Positions 25,288 through 33,852 of a stretch of DNA of 45,951 nt are shown here, piece after piece. The notes under the pieces were generated by a model. It was not told the DNA's origin. It saw nothing but the letters and a program-made list of their open reading frames with translations, and searched no databases. Source of the DNA: Marinomonas foliarum (GTDB lineage Bacteria; Pseudomonadota; Gammaproteobacteria; Pseudomonadales; Marinomonadaceae); assembly GCF_003337275.1 (NCBI RefSeq), contig NZ_QPJQ01000038.1:1-45951 (forward strand), in the 5' to 3' direction. Made by a program: the position numbers and the translations under genes. Position 1 is the first letter of the stretch, and the number at the start of each line of letters is the position of its first letter.

Positions 25288-25522
25288 CTTTTTCAATTTG
25301 AAAATCTCGTGTAATGAATATCTCCTTTTCTACGCTTTTAAACGCTCATGGACCTCTTCATCCGTGTTGAAAATGCCTATAACGTAAAATCCTCGTCATT
25401 ATTGCGAGAGCCCTTATTACATAAGGGCTTAAGGTCACTTTTATGTCAATTTTGAAACCCCGATAAAAGCGCTATTCTGGAAAAAGAACAACCAACATAG
25501 CAATTTATCAGGAGATAAAAAA

Positions 25523-26614
25523 ATGTCTTATAACATCGCAAAACGCACGCTTCTCAGCAGTATTATTGCAGCGTCTTCACTGTCCACATTGGCGCTTGCA
25601 CAACAACAAGAAGGATTCACAATTACGCCAAGTATTGGCTACTACAACATGGATAGCGACCGAGATATTAAGGATGACAAAGCCTATTCCTTAGGTTTGG
25701 GATATCAATTTAACAATCCATGGGCTGTAGAATTTGTTTACCTAAACGCCGACAGTAAGCAGGCAGGGAATAATGTCGATGTAGATCAATACCGTCTAGA
25801 CGGCCTCTATCATTTACCGACCCTAAACAGCGTAGATCTCACCCCTTATTTAGCTGCAGGTGTTGGCACCACAGATTTTAGTAACGATACAGGCCATGAC
25901 AATATTCAAGTCAATGCCGGTGGTGGTTTGAAATACGCAGTCAATGATACGGTTTCACTACGAGCAGACTTCCGTTTGGTAAATGATGTGGAAGATCATC
26001 ATCTTGATAATGTGACCTCTTTGGGTGTGCAAATGACATTTGGCGGCCCATCTAAGCAATCATCTTCTAGCAATGATAGCTATACGCCTGTCGAACAAAC
26101 CTATACTCAAGTGGAGCCTGAGCCAGTTCAGCAAGCCGAGCCAATAGAAGCCGAGCCGATGACTGAAGAAATATCAGAGCAACCGGAAGAAATGGTTCAA
26201 GAAGAATCGATGACAGAAGCCCCTATGATGGAAGAGCCGGCTCAACAAACTGTTGTAGAAACTCTCCCCCCGGAAAAAATAAACATTCAATTTGGTCTTA
26301 ACAAAACCACTGTTGAGCAGAAGTTTTATCCGGATATTGAAAAAATCGCGGTATTCCTTCAAGAGAGCCCTGGCAGCACAGTGGTTATTGAAGGTCATAC
26401 TGACGATACAGGTGCGGCAAACTACAACCAAACCGTTTCAGAAAAACGCGCTCAATCCGTTGCCGATGTACTAATCAACACGTTTCAGGTTGACGAATCT
26501 CGTGTCGATGCCATCGGTTATGGCGAAGAACGACCTTTTGTCGAAAACGATACGGAAGAGCACCGTGAAGCGAACCGCCGTATTGTTGCGATTATCTCCA
26601 CCAGCGAAGCCTAA
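25523..26614 (+). CDS. OmpA-family outer membrane protein
   Basis: A 363-residue outer-membrane protein: signal peptide (about 1-26, cleaved near ALAQQQ), an eight-stranded OmpA-like barrel (about 30-175; FTITPSIGYYNMDSD to LGVQMTFG), an acidic Pro/Glu/Met/Gln-rich linker (about 180-250), and a C-terminal OmpA peptidoglycan-binding domain (about 255-360; VVIEGHTDDTG, YNQTVSEKRAQSVADVL, GYGEERP). It would anchor the outer membrane to the wall. A ribosome binding site AGGAG precedes the ATG. A paralogue without linker and wall domain follows at 26973. Confidence 0.92.
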   Translation: MSYNIAKRTLLSSIIAASSLSTLALAQQQEGFTITPSIGYYNMDSDRDIKDDKAYSLGLGYQFNNPWAVEFVYLNADSKQAGNNVDVDQYRLDGLYHLPTLNSVDLTPYLAAGVGTTDFSNDTGHDNIQVNAGGGLKYAVNDTVSLRADFRLVNDVEDHHLDNVTSLGVQMTFGGPSKQSSSSNDSYTPVEQTYTQVEPEPVQQAEPIEAEPMTEEISEQPEEMVQEESMTEAPMMEEPAQQTVVETLPPEKINIQFGLNKTTVEQKFYPDIEKIAVFLQESPGSTVVIEGHTDDTGAANYNQTVSEKRAQSVADVLINTFQVDESRVDAIGYGEERPFVENDTEEHREANRRIVAIISTSEA

Positions 26615-26650
26615 TCATCTCGCTGTTACTATCTGCTAACTATCAACTTG

Positions 26651-26680
26651 CGCCCAATACTCTGTATTGGGCGTTTTTTT
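26651..26680 (+). terminator. rho-independent terminator after the ompA-type gene
   Basis: Perfect 10-bp stem CGCCCAATAC / GTATTGGGCG, 3-nt loop, then seven T. Confidence 0.92.
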
Positions 26681-26972
26681 GCTTATTTTATGGCTTTGTA
26701 ACGGACTTCTTCATAGTCAGGCCACAATTACTTTTTGGCATTTTTTAAGTGAAAACTTACTGTAATAAGCAGCGCATTTCCTACACCCTTTCGAACACAT
26801 TTTGACCATCGTATTGCTTGAATATCACCACTTAAGTAAAGCTTGCGTCATGATTGGGTAGCAGGTGTTCATGTCCTATTTTTTGCGCAATTGAGATGGG
26901 GTTTTCAGGGGGGAAAATCAGCGTAATCTAGATAGTGAACAACAAAACATTATGTTCATTAGGAGAAATAAT
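26681..26972. other. intergenic region between the two barrel genes
   Basis: About 290 bases with no convincing open frame. A separate promoter for the second barrel gene must lie here because a strong terminator precedes it. I cannot assign the promoter elements with confidence. Confidence 0.5.
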
Positions 26973-27518
26973 ATGTCTACATCTTTTAAAAAACGCACTC
27001 TTTTTAGCGGTGTCCTAATAGCTTCATCACTCGCTACCATGGCATATGCAGAAACACCAAAACCAGGTTTTACCGTAACGCCAAGCATCGGTTACTACAA
27101 CACGGACAGCGATAGACAAGCAGGAAATGACACCTCTTACTCCATTGGTGTCGGCTATCAAACAAACAGCCCATTGGCTCTAGAAGCGGTTTACCTTCAT
27201 TCAGATGCCAGTAAACGCGGACGCAACAACGATCTAGATCAATACCGCGTCGATGGCCTCTATAGCCTTCCAGAATTTACGACCGTCAATCTAACGCCAT
27301 ATGTTGCTGCAGGCGTTGGTATGACAGATGTTGATGGCGACTCAAATAACCTACTAGTTAACGCGGGTGGCGGTGTGAAATACGCGATCAACAGCGATGT
27401 GGATCTTCGTGCAGACTTCCGTCTAGTGAAAGACATTGAGGACAACCATTTAGATAACGTGACTTCTGTTGGTGTACAGTACAGCTTCGGCATGCCAAAC
27501 CAACAAGCGTCTAACTAA
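26973..27518 (+). CDS. OmpA-like beta-barrel outer membrane protein, barrel only
   Basis: A 181-residue outer-membrane barrel with a signal peptide (about 1-25, cleaved near MAYAE) and one OmpA-like eight-strand barrel (FTVTPSIGYYNTDSD to VGVQYSFG). It is clearly a paralogue of the upstream gene: TPSIGYYN, DQYR(L/V)DGLY, RADFRLV and HLDNVTS are shared at matching positions. It stops right after the barrel, so it has no peptidoglycan-binding domain. The start at 26973 follows AGGAGA; the upstream in-frame ATG at 26952 lacks a site. Separate terminators flank both genes. Confidence 0.9.
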   Translation: MSTSFKKRTLFSGVLIASSLATMAYAETPKPGFTVTPSIGYYNTDSDRQAGNDTSYSIGVGYQTNSPLALEAVYLHSDASKRGRNNDLDQYRVDGLYSLPEFTTVNLTPYVAAGVGMTDVDGDSNNLLVNAGGGVKYAINSDVDLRADFRLVKDIEDNHLDNVTSVGVQYSFGMPNQQASN

Positions 27519-27605
27519 TATTTCGTTAAGATAACCGAATCATTCTCATATACGGATGTATTGTGTTACCAAAATAGAAAGCTTCAATAATCGTTAAGAT
27601 TAAAA

Positions 27606-27633
27606 CGCCCAATGGCAACATTGGGCGTTTTTT
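27606..27633. terminator. bidirectional terminator between barrel and flavoprotein genes
   Basis: Perfect 9-bp stem CGCCCAATG / CATTGGGCG with a GCAA tetraloop, six T on the plus strand and an A-rich left flank, so it also serves the convergent flavoprotein gene. Confidence 0.88.
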
Positions 27634-27666
27634 ATGTATTCAGACTGAGGGGGTTATATCTTCTAC

Positions 27667-28917
27667 TCAGGACAGGAATTCATCCACGCCTTTGGCGACT
27701 AAATGACCTGTCGCAAAGCACGCCGTTAATAGGTAGCCGCCTGTTGGTGCTTCCCAATCCAGCATTTCGCCGGCACAAAACACACCGGGCATAGCATGTA
27801 GCATAAGCGACTCATTCACACTGTTTTCGCACACACCACCCGCACTCGAAATAACTTCCTCTATTGGCTTAGTTTTATAAAAACTAACAGGCACAGCTTT
27901 TAAGCATCGAGCTAAAGTCTCTGGCGTTTGGAAGGCTTCTTTAGGAAAAGACTCATGCAGCAACACCGCCTTCACACCTGTGATACTCAAGGTGCGTTTC
28001 AAATATTTGCTAAAGGATTCTTTCGGCTTGGTATTACGCAGTTTTTTGATGACTTGCTCTTCACTTTGCAGTGGCAGGAAGTCCATCAACAAAGACGATT
28101 GGCCTGAGTCGTTAATGCCATCTCGAAGGTATTTAGAAAACGCATATATCAGGCTGCCTTCCATGCCATCTTGGGTAACAATGCACTCACCCTTTTTCGT
28201 CACCACTTGCCCATCTGCCAAGGTAAAAGAAAATGCAACGTCTTTAAGAGGGTTCCCGGCAAATTTTGTTTTTAAATGCTCACTCCACTCACTGTAAAAA
28301 CCGCAATTAGCGCTTTGTAGGGGAGCCACATCAACGCCATTATTCGTCAATACAGAAGACCAAGCACCGTCAGAGCCTAACTTTGGCCAGCTTGCCCCGC
28401 CCATTGCCAACACAATCGCATCGGCCTTTACCGTCACACTTTCACCAGCATGATCAAACACCACTTTATTGGCTGACAAGTTCGTCATTTTGTGGCGCAT
28501 ATGAAACTGCACACCAGCATCACGTAAACGCTTTAACCAGTTACGCAATAACGGGGCGGCTTTCATGTCTTTGGGGAATACTCGGCCAGATGTGCCAACA
28601 AAGGTTTCTATACCTAAGTCATGAATCCATTCGCATAAGGCATCAGCATTGAATTGACTAATTGAGGTATTAAGCCACTCGGCTTTATCATAATAGCGTT
28701 GAATAAAGTCTGGATACGCTTCGGAATGGGTAATGTTCATGCCTCCCACACCGGCTAATAAAAACTTACGGCACGCACTGGGCTTCGCATCGTATACATG
28801 AACCTGATAGCCAGCGGCACAGATCCCTTCTGCTGCCATCAGGCCTGCAGGGCCTGCTCCAACAACAATAACTGTTTTCTGCGTTCGCGCCGCTTCTTGC
28901 ATACTTACCAACATCAC
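27667..28917 (-). CDS. YhiN/HI0933-type flavoprotein (TIGR03862-like)
   Basis: A 416-residue FAD-dependent protein of the HI0933/YhiN (BaiN/RdsA-like) group. The N-terminal dinucleotide-binding motif is VIVVGAGPAGLMAAEG; the family motifs LLAGVGGMNITHSE, GGASWPKLGSDGAW and FCAGEMLDWEAPTGGYLLTA are all present. The last places FAD at the C-terminal end. The group's physiological reaction is not settled. No membrane segment. The true start may be a few residues in (MQEAARTQK). Monocistronic, converging on the barrel gene. Confidence 0.9.
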   Translation of the reverse strand: MMLVSMQEAARTQKTVIVVGAGPAGLMAAEGICAAGYQVHVYDAKPSACRKFLLAGVGGMNITHSEAYPDFIQRYYDKAEWLNTSISQFNADALCEWIHDLGIETFVGTSGRVFPKDMKAAPLLRNWLKRLRDAGVQFHMRHKMTNLSANKVVFDHAGESVTVKADAIVLAMGGASWPKLGSDGAWSSVLTNNGVDVAPLQSANCGFYSEWSEHLKTKFAGNPLKDVAFSFTLADGQVVTKKGECIVTQDGMEGSLIYAFSKYLRDGINDSGQSSLLMDFLPLQSEEQVIKKLRNTKPKESFSKYLKRTLSITGVKAVLLHESFPKEAFQTPETLARCLKAVPVSFYKTKPIEEVISSAGGVCENSVNESLMLHAMPGVFCAGEMLDWEAPTGGYLLTACFATGHLVAKGVDEFLS

Positions 28918-29120
28918 TTCAAAGAGTTACTAAAAAAGAAGTGTATGATAAAGAATTTTGCTTAAGGCTCAAATGGTTTAGCCATTAACCCTTTGTTTTA
29001 CTATTGATTGAGTAGCTTGAGTGAGCAAAATTTCGATGTGACTCATTTTTTATAGATGTTATCATTTCTACTTACAAAACTTAAAAAGTCAGTATCTAAA
29101 TTTAAATTGAAGGAAACTAA

Positions 29121-29942
29121 GTGAAAGTCAGTTTAGTCGTTGCTGTCTACAAAGACATAGAAGCATTATCCTTAATTGTTGAATCGCTCAAAACACAAAC
29201 TTATAAGAACTTTGAACTTATTGTCGCCGAAGATAATAACGGCGAGAAAATTCGAGAATTCGTCAGTAAAATCAAAGATATAGAAGTGATTCATACTTCT
29301 CAAGAAGATAACGGCATCCGAAAGTCTCGCTCACAAAACAATGCCATTTTGGCCGCAACGGGCGAATATATTATTTTCATTGATGGTGACTGCATACCTT
29401 ATAGCACCTTTATTGAAAGCCATGCTTTACTTGCAAAACAAGGGCTAGCGCTTGCCGGACGCAGGGTAAATTTAGGGCCTGAATACAGCACCAAAATCCG
29501 TACAGGAAAAATAAGTGCCCTAGAATTGGAACGTAGTTATGTACTCAAGTTACCTAGTCTTTGGAAAGATTGTTCAGAAGGCCATATAGAGGCAGGTATT
29601 TTTCTCAAACCTCATAACGCTGTATTTCAAAAATGGATTTTTCCTAGAGCATCTTCGATTGTTGGCTGTAACTTTTCTTGTTTCAAAAGTGATTTGATCG
29701 CCATTAATGGCTTTGACGAAAGCTATGGTGAGACCTCTCTTCCAGATGATACAGACATAGAATGGCGTCTAAAGGCATTAGGTTTACAGGTGAAATCATG
29801 CAAGTTCGCCGCGAATCAATTCCACCTTTACCACACTCGCTCTTCCAGAGATTACTCTGGCAGCCAATATGAAAATGACATGTTGGCTAGAAAATCAAAA
29901 GGCATGTTTAAGGCTCAACTAGGCTTGGATACGCATAATTAA
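29121..29942 (+). CDS. family 2 glycosyltransferase
   Basis: A 273-residue GT-A fold sugar transferase. The N-terminus is typical (VSLVVAVYKDIEALSLIVES, FELIVAEDNNGE), a DxD-type motif sits in IIFIDGDCIP, and the C-terminal part (VGCNFSCFKSDLIAINGFDE, LPDDTDIEWRLKALGL) resembles the galactosyltransferase-like 7C segment. It would act at the cytosolic face in polysaccharide or lipooligosaccharide synthesis. The start codon is GTG with AAGGA upstream. It converges on a decayed rhamnose cluster, suggesting a former surface-polysaccharide locus. Confidence 0.88.
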   Translation: MKVSLVVAVYKDIEALSLIVESLKTQTYKNFELIVAEDNNGEKIREFVSKIKDIEVIHTSQEDNGIRKSRSQNNAILAATGEYIIFIDGDCIPYSTFIESHALLAKQGLALAGRRVNLGPEYSTKIRTGKISALELERSYVLKLPSLWKDCSEGHIEAGIFLKPHNAVFQKWIFPRASSIVGCNFSCFKSDLIAINGFDESYGETSLPDDTDIEWRLKALGLQVKSCKFAANQFHLYHTRSSRDYSGSQYENDMLARKSKGMFKAQLGLDTHN

Positions 29943-29970
29943 AGTAGATTCAGGATCCAAGCCTTATCCT

Positions 29971-30601
29971 TTATAACCGACTTAATACTTTTCCAAGCCT
30001 CTTAACCATGGCGAACTAGATATTTCTAAATCCCTTATTTCTTCTGTATCAAATACCGAAAAGCTGGCCGCTTAGCTGGCGTTGGATACTGCTCAGAACT
30101 AATCGCCGCCAGTTTAAGTTGTTCTAATAATACCCCATGCTGCTGTGCTTTATAAAAAATAGCACGGGCAACACCATGCCAGCTAGTTGGCATATCTCCA
30201 GCAAAATGATAGATCCCCTACGCAAGTACGCCATTACTATGGTAGTTTAAGCAGAATGTTAATATTGCTTAAACAATATCTCCTGCGTAAGTTGGGCTAC
30301 CATATTGATCCGCAAATACGCCTAAACTGTCTCGTTCTTTCCCTAAACGAAGCATGGTTTTCACAAAATTATTACCGTATTCACTAAAAACCCAAGCGGT
30401 TCGCAAAATAATATACTTATCACACGTCACCGTTACCAACTCTTCGCCTGCTAATTTAGACGCCCCGTAAACCCCTTTCGGATTGGTCACATCACTTGAT
30501 TTATATGGCTCCACGGCTTCACCGTCAAATACATAATCAGTCGATCGGAATCTCCAATTTGGCGGCTTGTTCCGCTAATAGAGAAGGTCCTGTGGCATTA
30601 A
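29971..30601 (-). pseudogene. rmlD: rmlD remnant (dTDP-4-dehydrorhamnose reductase)
   Basis: Only the part from about residue 85 remains, beginning [19 protein letters not shown]. It has several lesions: a frameshift just before [13 protein letters not shown] sequence, in-frame stops where VKAIL and WGIYHF would be expected, a frameshift near KRPAF, and another within a short A run near the end. Clearly recognisable pieces are [47 protein letters not shown] and SWHGVARAIFYKAQQHG. The 5' third is missing and the remnant abuts the rmlC stop, so a deletion joined the two genes. Confidence 0.88.
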
Positions 30602-31092
30602 CTAAATAGGCTCAATACCTGTAGGCCACTCTACACCGACATCTGGATCATTCCATATCAAACCCCCTTCATCGCTTGGGTCATAATAACCTTTACATTT
30701 GTACTCAAAATCCGCCGTATCGGATAAGACAGCAAAACCATGAGCCAACCTAGGCGACACCCATAACTGGCTTTTATTTTCTTCAGAAAGTGTCACACCT
30801 ATCCATTGACCATACGTTGACGATCCTTTACGAATATCAACAATGGCATCAAACACCTCACCACGTACCACACGAACTAATTTTCCCTGTGGTTTCGTCT
30901 TTTGGAAATGTAAGACCCTAAGCACACTTTCACTGGATCGAGAGTGGTTGTCTTGAACAAAAGGTAAATCTATTCCTGCCATTTCCTGATATCGAATTGC
31001 TTGAAAGGTCTCAATAAAAAACCTCGTTCATCACCAAATATTTTTGGTTCAATAATGACAGCACCGTCAATGTTCGTTTTAATTATATTCAT
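30602..31092 (-). pseudogene. rmlC: rmlC with frameshift (dTDP-4-dehydrorhamnose epimerase)
   Basis: An RmlC homologue. The start at 31092 opens with MNIIKTNIDGAVIIEPKIFG and DERGF, then a one-base loss in a T run shifts the frame; the remainder continues in another frame from MAGIDLPFVQDNHSRSSE. Conserved positions have changed: VLRVLHF where VLRGLHF is usual, and VSPRLAHGF for VPPGLAHGF. The protein stops at WPTGIEPI, short of the normal C-terminus. The enzyme is probably inactive. Confidence 0.88.
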
Positions 31093-31104
31093 CTAACTTA
31101 CCTA

Positions 31105-31933
31105 TTATCGATAGCCGTCAGCCACTTTAAGAAGATACTGACCATAACCTGTTTTTTTCAACGCCGTACAAGAAGCAATAAGTTGATCTCTACTAATCCA
31201 TTTCTGGCGATAAGCAATTTCTTCTAAACAAGCAACTTTCAGTCCTTGACGATGCTCAACGGTCTGTACAAATTGCCCTGCTTCCAAAAGGGCATCATGT
31301 GTTCCTGTATCCAACCAAGCAAAACCTCGACCAAGTAATGACACATGTAAATCGCCACATTGTAAATAAGCTAAATTCACATCGGTAATCTCAAGCTCGC
31401 CACGTTCCGAAAGCTGAATATTTTTACGACAATGATATCATTGTCGTAAAAATATAAACCTGTTACCGCATGATTCGATTTTGGGCTGGCTGGCATTTCT
31501 TCAATACTGACCGCTTTGCCCTCGTCATCAAATTCCACTACGCCAAAACGTTCTGGATCATTCACATGATACCCAAATACTGTAGCACCATTTGCCAAAG
31601 AAGAAGCTTGTAATAACTTATCAGAGAAATGTTGGCCGAAGAAAATATTGTCACCCAATACCAATGCAACATTATCATCACCTATGAAATTTTCAGCAAT
31701 AATAAAGGCTTGTGCTAGCCCATCGGGAGACGGCTGAATAGCATAAGTAAGTTCAATGCCAAATTGATGACCATCCCCCAACAAGTTTTGGAAATTAAAT
31801 TGACCCTCTGGCGTTGTAATAATCAAAATTTCCTGCATTCCCGCAAGCATCAGCTGTTTAGATACCCCTAGAGTTAACAGATGTAAACGAGTACCACTTC
31901 CACCAGCAAGAATAATTCCTTTACGCTTTTCAT
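31105..31933 (-). pseudogene. rmlA: rmlA with three lesions (glucose-1-phosphate thymidylyltransferase)
   Basis: An RmlA homologue. First, the ATG at 31933 is out of frame with [13 protein letters not shown] by one base, apparently through loss of an A in an A run. Second, after GVSKQL the sequence jumps directly to MLAG, so about 17 residues (the PVYDKPMIYYPL-type segment of intact RmlA) are missing in frame. Third, at YFYDNDI the frame shifts inside a 38-bp perfect palindrome before continuing as [18 protein letters not shown] in another frame. The C-terminal [14 protein letters not shown] and [17 protein letters not shown] are well kept. Not functional as read. Confidence 0.9.
31418..31455. 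repeat. 38-bp perfect palindrome inside rmlA
   Basis: A 19-bp half-site (ATATTTTTACGACAATGAT) is followed immediately by its exact complement, with GATATC at the centre and no loop. It lies where intact RmlA reads YDNDIVEIAKNI, and it coincides with the frameshift. The left part of the coding sequence appears copied in inverted form over the right part. Confidence 0.95.
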
Positions 31934-31944
31934 AATAACCCCCC

Positions 31945-33024
31945 TTACGATTGATCACCGATATGATGCAATTTGTAGTCGCCACTTAATACTCGTTGCC
32001 ACCAAGATTCATTATCTAAATACCACTGCACTGTTTTACGCATGCCCGTTTCAAATGTTTCTTCAGATTGCCAATTCAACTCATTGGCGATTTTTGAAGT
32101 ATCTATTGCATAACGCACATCATGTCCAGGTCGATCTTTGACATAAGTAATTAAATCTTGATAAGCACTCACACCTTCTGGTTTATGAGGCACCATCTCT
32201 TCAAGCAAATCACAAATGGTCTGAACCACTTCTACGTTGCGCTTTTCATTGTGACCACCAATATTATAGGCCTCTCCTATCTTCCCTTGCGTTACAACCT
32301 TAACGAGAGCGCGAGCATGGTCTTCGACAAATAACCAATCACGAATTTGCGATCCATCGCCATAAACAGGCAATGACTTACCAGCTAAAGCATTAAGAAT
32401 CACATGAGGAATCAGTTTCTCTGGGAAGTGATAAGGGCCGCAATTATTCGAACAATTGGTAACGATAGTAGGTAAACCATAGGTACGTAGAGCCACGCAA
32501 GAACCAAATGGTCTGAACTCGCTTTACTTGCGGAATAAGAAGAGCTGGGAGAATACGGTGTTGTTTCTGTAAATAACGGCAGAGTGCCTTCCACTTCATC
32601 AGGATGCGGTAAGTCTCCATAGACTTCATCCGTTGATATATGATGAAAGCGAAAAGCAGCTTTTTTCTCAGCCCCCAAACTAAGCCAATATTTTCGAGTC
32701 GCTTCCAATAAGGTATAAGTCTCGACAATATTAGTCTGGATAAAATCACCTAGGCCATCAATCGAACGATCAACATGGCTCTCTGCTGCCAAATGCATTA
32801 CAGCATCCGGTTGATGCTGTTGAAATACTCTGTCTAACTCAGCAGCATCGCAAATATTAACTTGCTCAAAAAAGTAGTTACCATTGTGTAAATTTGCTGG
32901 TATAGATGATCCTGGATTCCAGGCAGAGGTTAACTTATCAAGGTTCACCACAGAATGGTCAGATTCATTAAGTAAATAGCGCACTACCTATAAAACCAGA
33001 ACCACCAGTAACCAATAACTTCAT
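31945..33024 (-). pseudogene. rmlB: rmlB with two frameshifts (dTDP-glucose 4,6-dehydratase)
   Basis: An RmlB homologue. The ATG at 33024 gives [14 protein letters not shown], then bases are lost and the frame resumes as [19 protein letters not shown] second frameshift near 32490 separates SSDHLVLAW from [20 protein letters not shown]. Catalytic features remain readable ([18 protein letters not shown], where YxxxK is kept). The stretch after DKLT (SAWNPGSS) diverges from the usual YAGNLESL, and CGPY replaces the common YGPY. First gene of the decayed rmlBACD set, 75 bases downstream of the DUF502 stop and on the same strand. Confidence 0.9.
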
Positions 33025-33099
33025 TTTATCCCCTTACACAATAACATTCACACGAATCGGTCAATGATATCGATGATAAAACCAACACTCTAATATTAA

Positions 33100-33684
33100 T
33101 CATTCAGCCTTAGGTTTACTCTGCACACCTGCGGTCAAGGCCAGACGCATGGCTTCTTCTACGCCAATATCCAACTCAGTCAAACGGTCACGGGATATAT
33201 AAAGCGTCATGCCACCAATCTGATAACTTAACGGTACATAAACGCCGACTAAGTCTTGCTCGCCAAAGAGCTGCTGTCCAGTTTGCTCACCGGTAACAAA
33301 ACCAATCACTTGCGCGCCGTTCCATTCAATCGACACAACGCTTTTCATTTCCTTCTTTTCCGCCAAATTGAAGACCATCATCATGTCTTTAATCGCACCG
33401 TAAATGGACTTTACTAACGGGATGCGCTCGAAAATATTCTGGCTAATTTTAACCAAATAGCGAAAGCCGTATAAATTCACCAAGAAGCCAGTCAGAACCA
33501 GCATGGACAAGCTCGCGATCAAGCCTAACCCCGGGAAATAAAGTGATTCTGGAATCAATAGTAATAGCAATGGTTGAGCAATCGCTTCACCCGTCGCTAA
33601 CAGCCAATAGATTAGAGACACGGTTATACCAATCGGTAACACCGCCACTAACCCTTTAAGCAATAACTTAATTAATTTGTTCAT
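33100..33684 (-). CDS. DUF502 inner-membrane protein
   Basis: A 194-residue DUF502 protein with two transmembrane helices (about 8-30 and 50-72) and a cytosolic or periplasmic beta-rich domain. Family landmarks are LLKGLVAVLPIGITVSLIYW, IPLVKSIYGAIKDMM and GVYVPLSYQIGGMTLYI (usually VPTTPNPTSG in better-known members, so this copy diverges there). The function is not established. It appears intact next to the decayed rml cluster and may be the last healthy gene before it. Confidence 0.88.
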   Translation of the reverse strand: MNKLIKLLLKGLVAVLPIGITVSLIYWLLATGEAIAQPLLLLLIPESLYFPGLGLIASLSMLVLTGFLVNLYGFRYLVKISQNIFERIPLVKSIYGAIKDMMMVFNLAEKKEMKSVVSIEWNGAQVIGFVTGEQTGQQLFGEQDLVGVYVPLSYQIGGMTLYISRDRLTELDIGVEEAMRLALTAGVQSKPKAE

Positions 33685-33852
33685 ATCTTAAATGGTCCTA
33701 TAAAATTGTTTACAGCATACCGCAAGCTTTATGCCACTCCTATTACTCCGAGTAAGACTTAACGAAAAGATTGCCGAAACATTGCCAGCCTTATACTCTT
33801 TTGGACAATCCTTGCTTTTTTGTCTACTTATTACACTAGAGGTCGCAATAAC

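Noticed and set aside
30187..30387. Plus-strand frame of 66 codons over the rmlD remnant
   Set aside because: It is the opposite strand of a decayed gene with no independent support.
29943..33024. Treating the rml lesions as sequencing errors only
   Set aside because: Some are single-base losses in homopolymers, but the deletion in rmlA, the missing 5' part and multiple stops in rmlD, changed conserved residues and the perfect palindrome cannot all be read errors.
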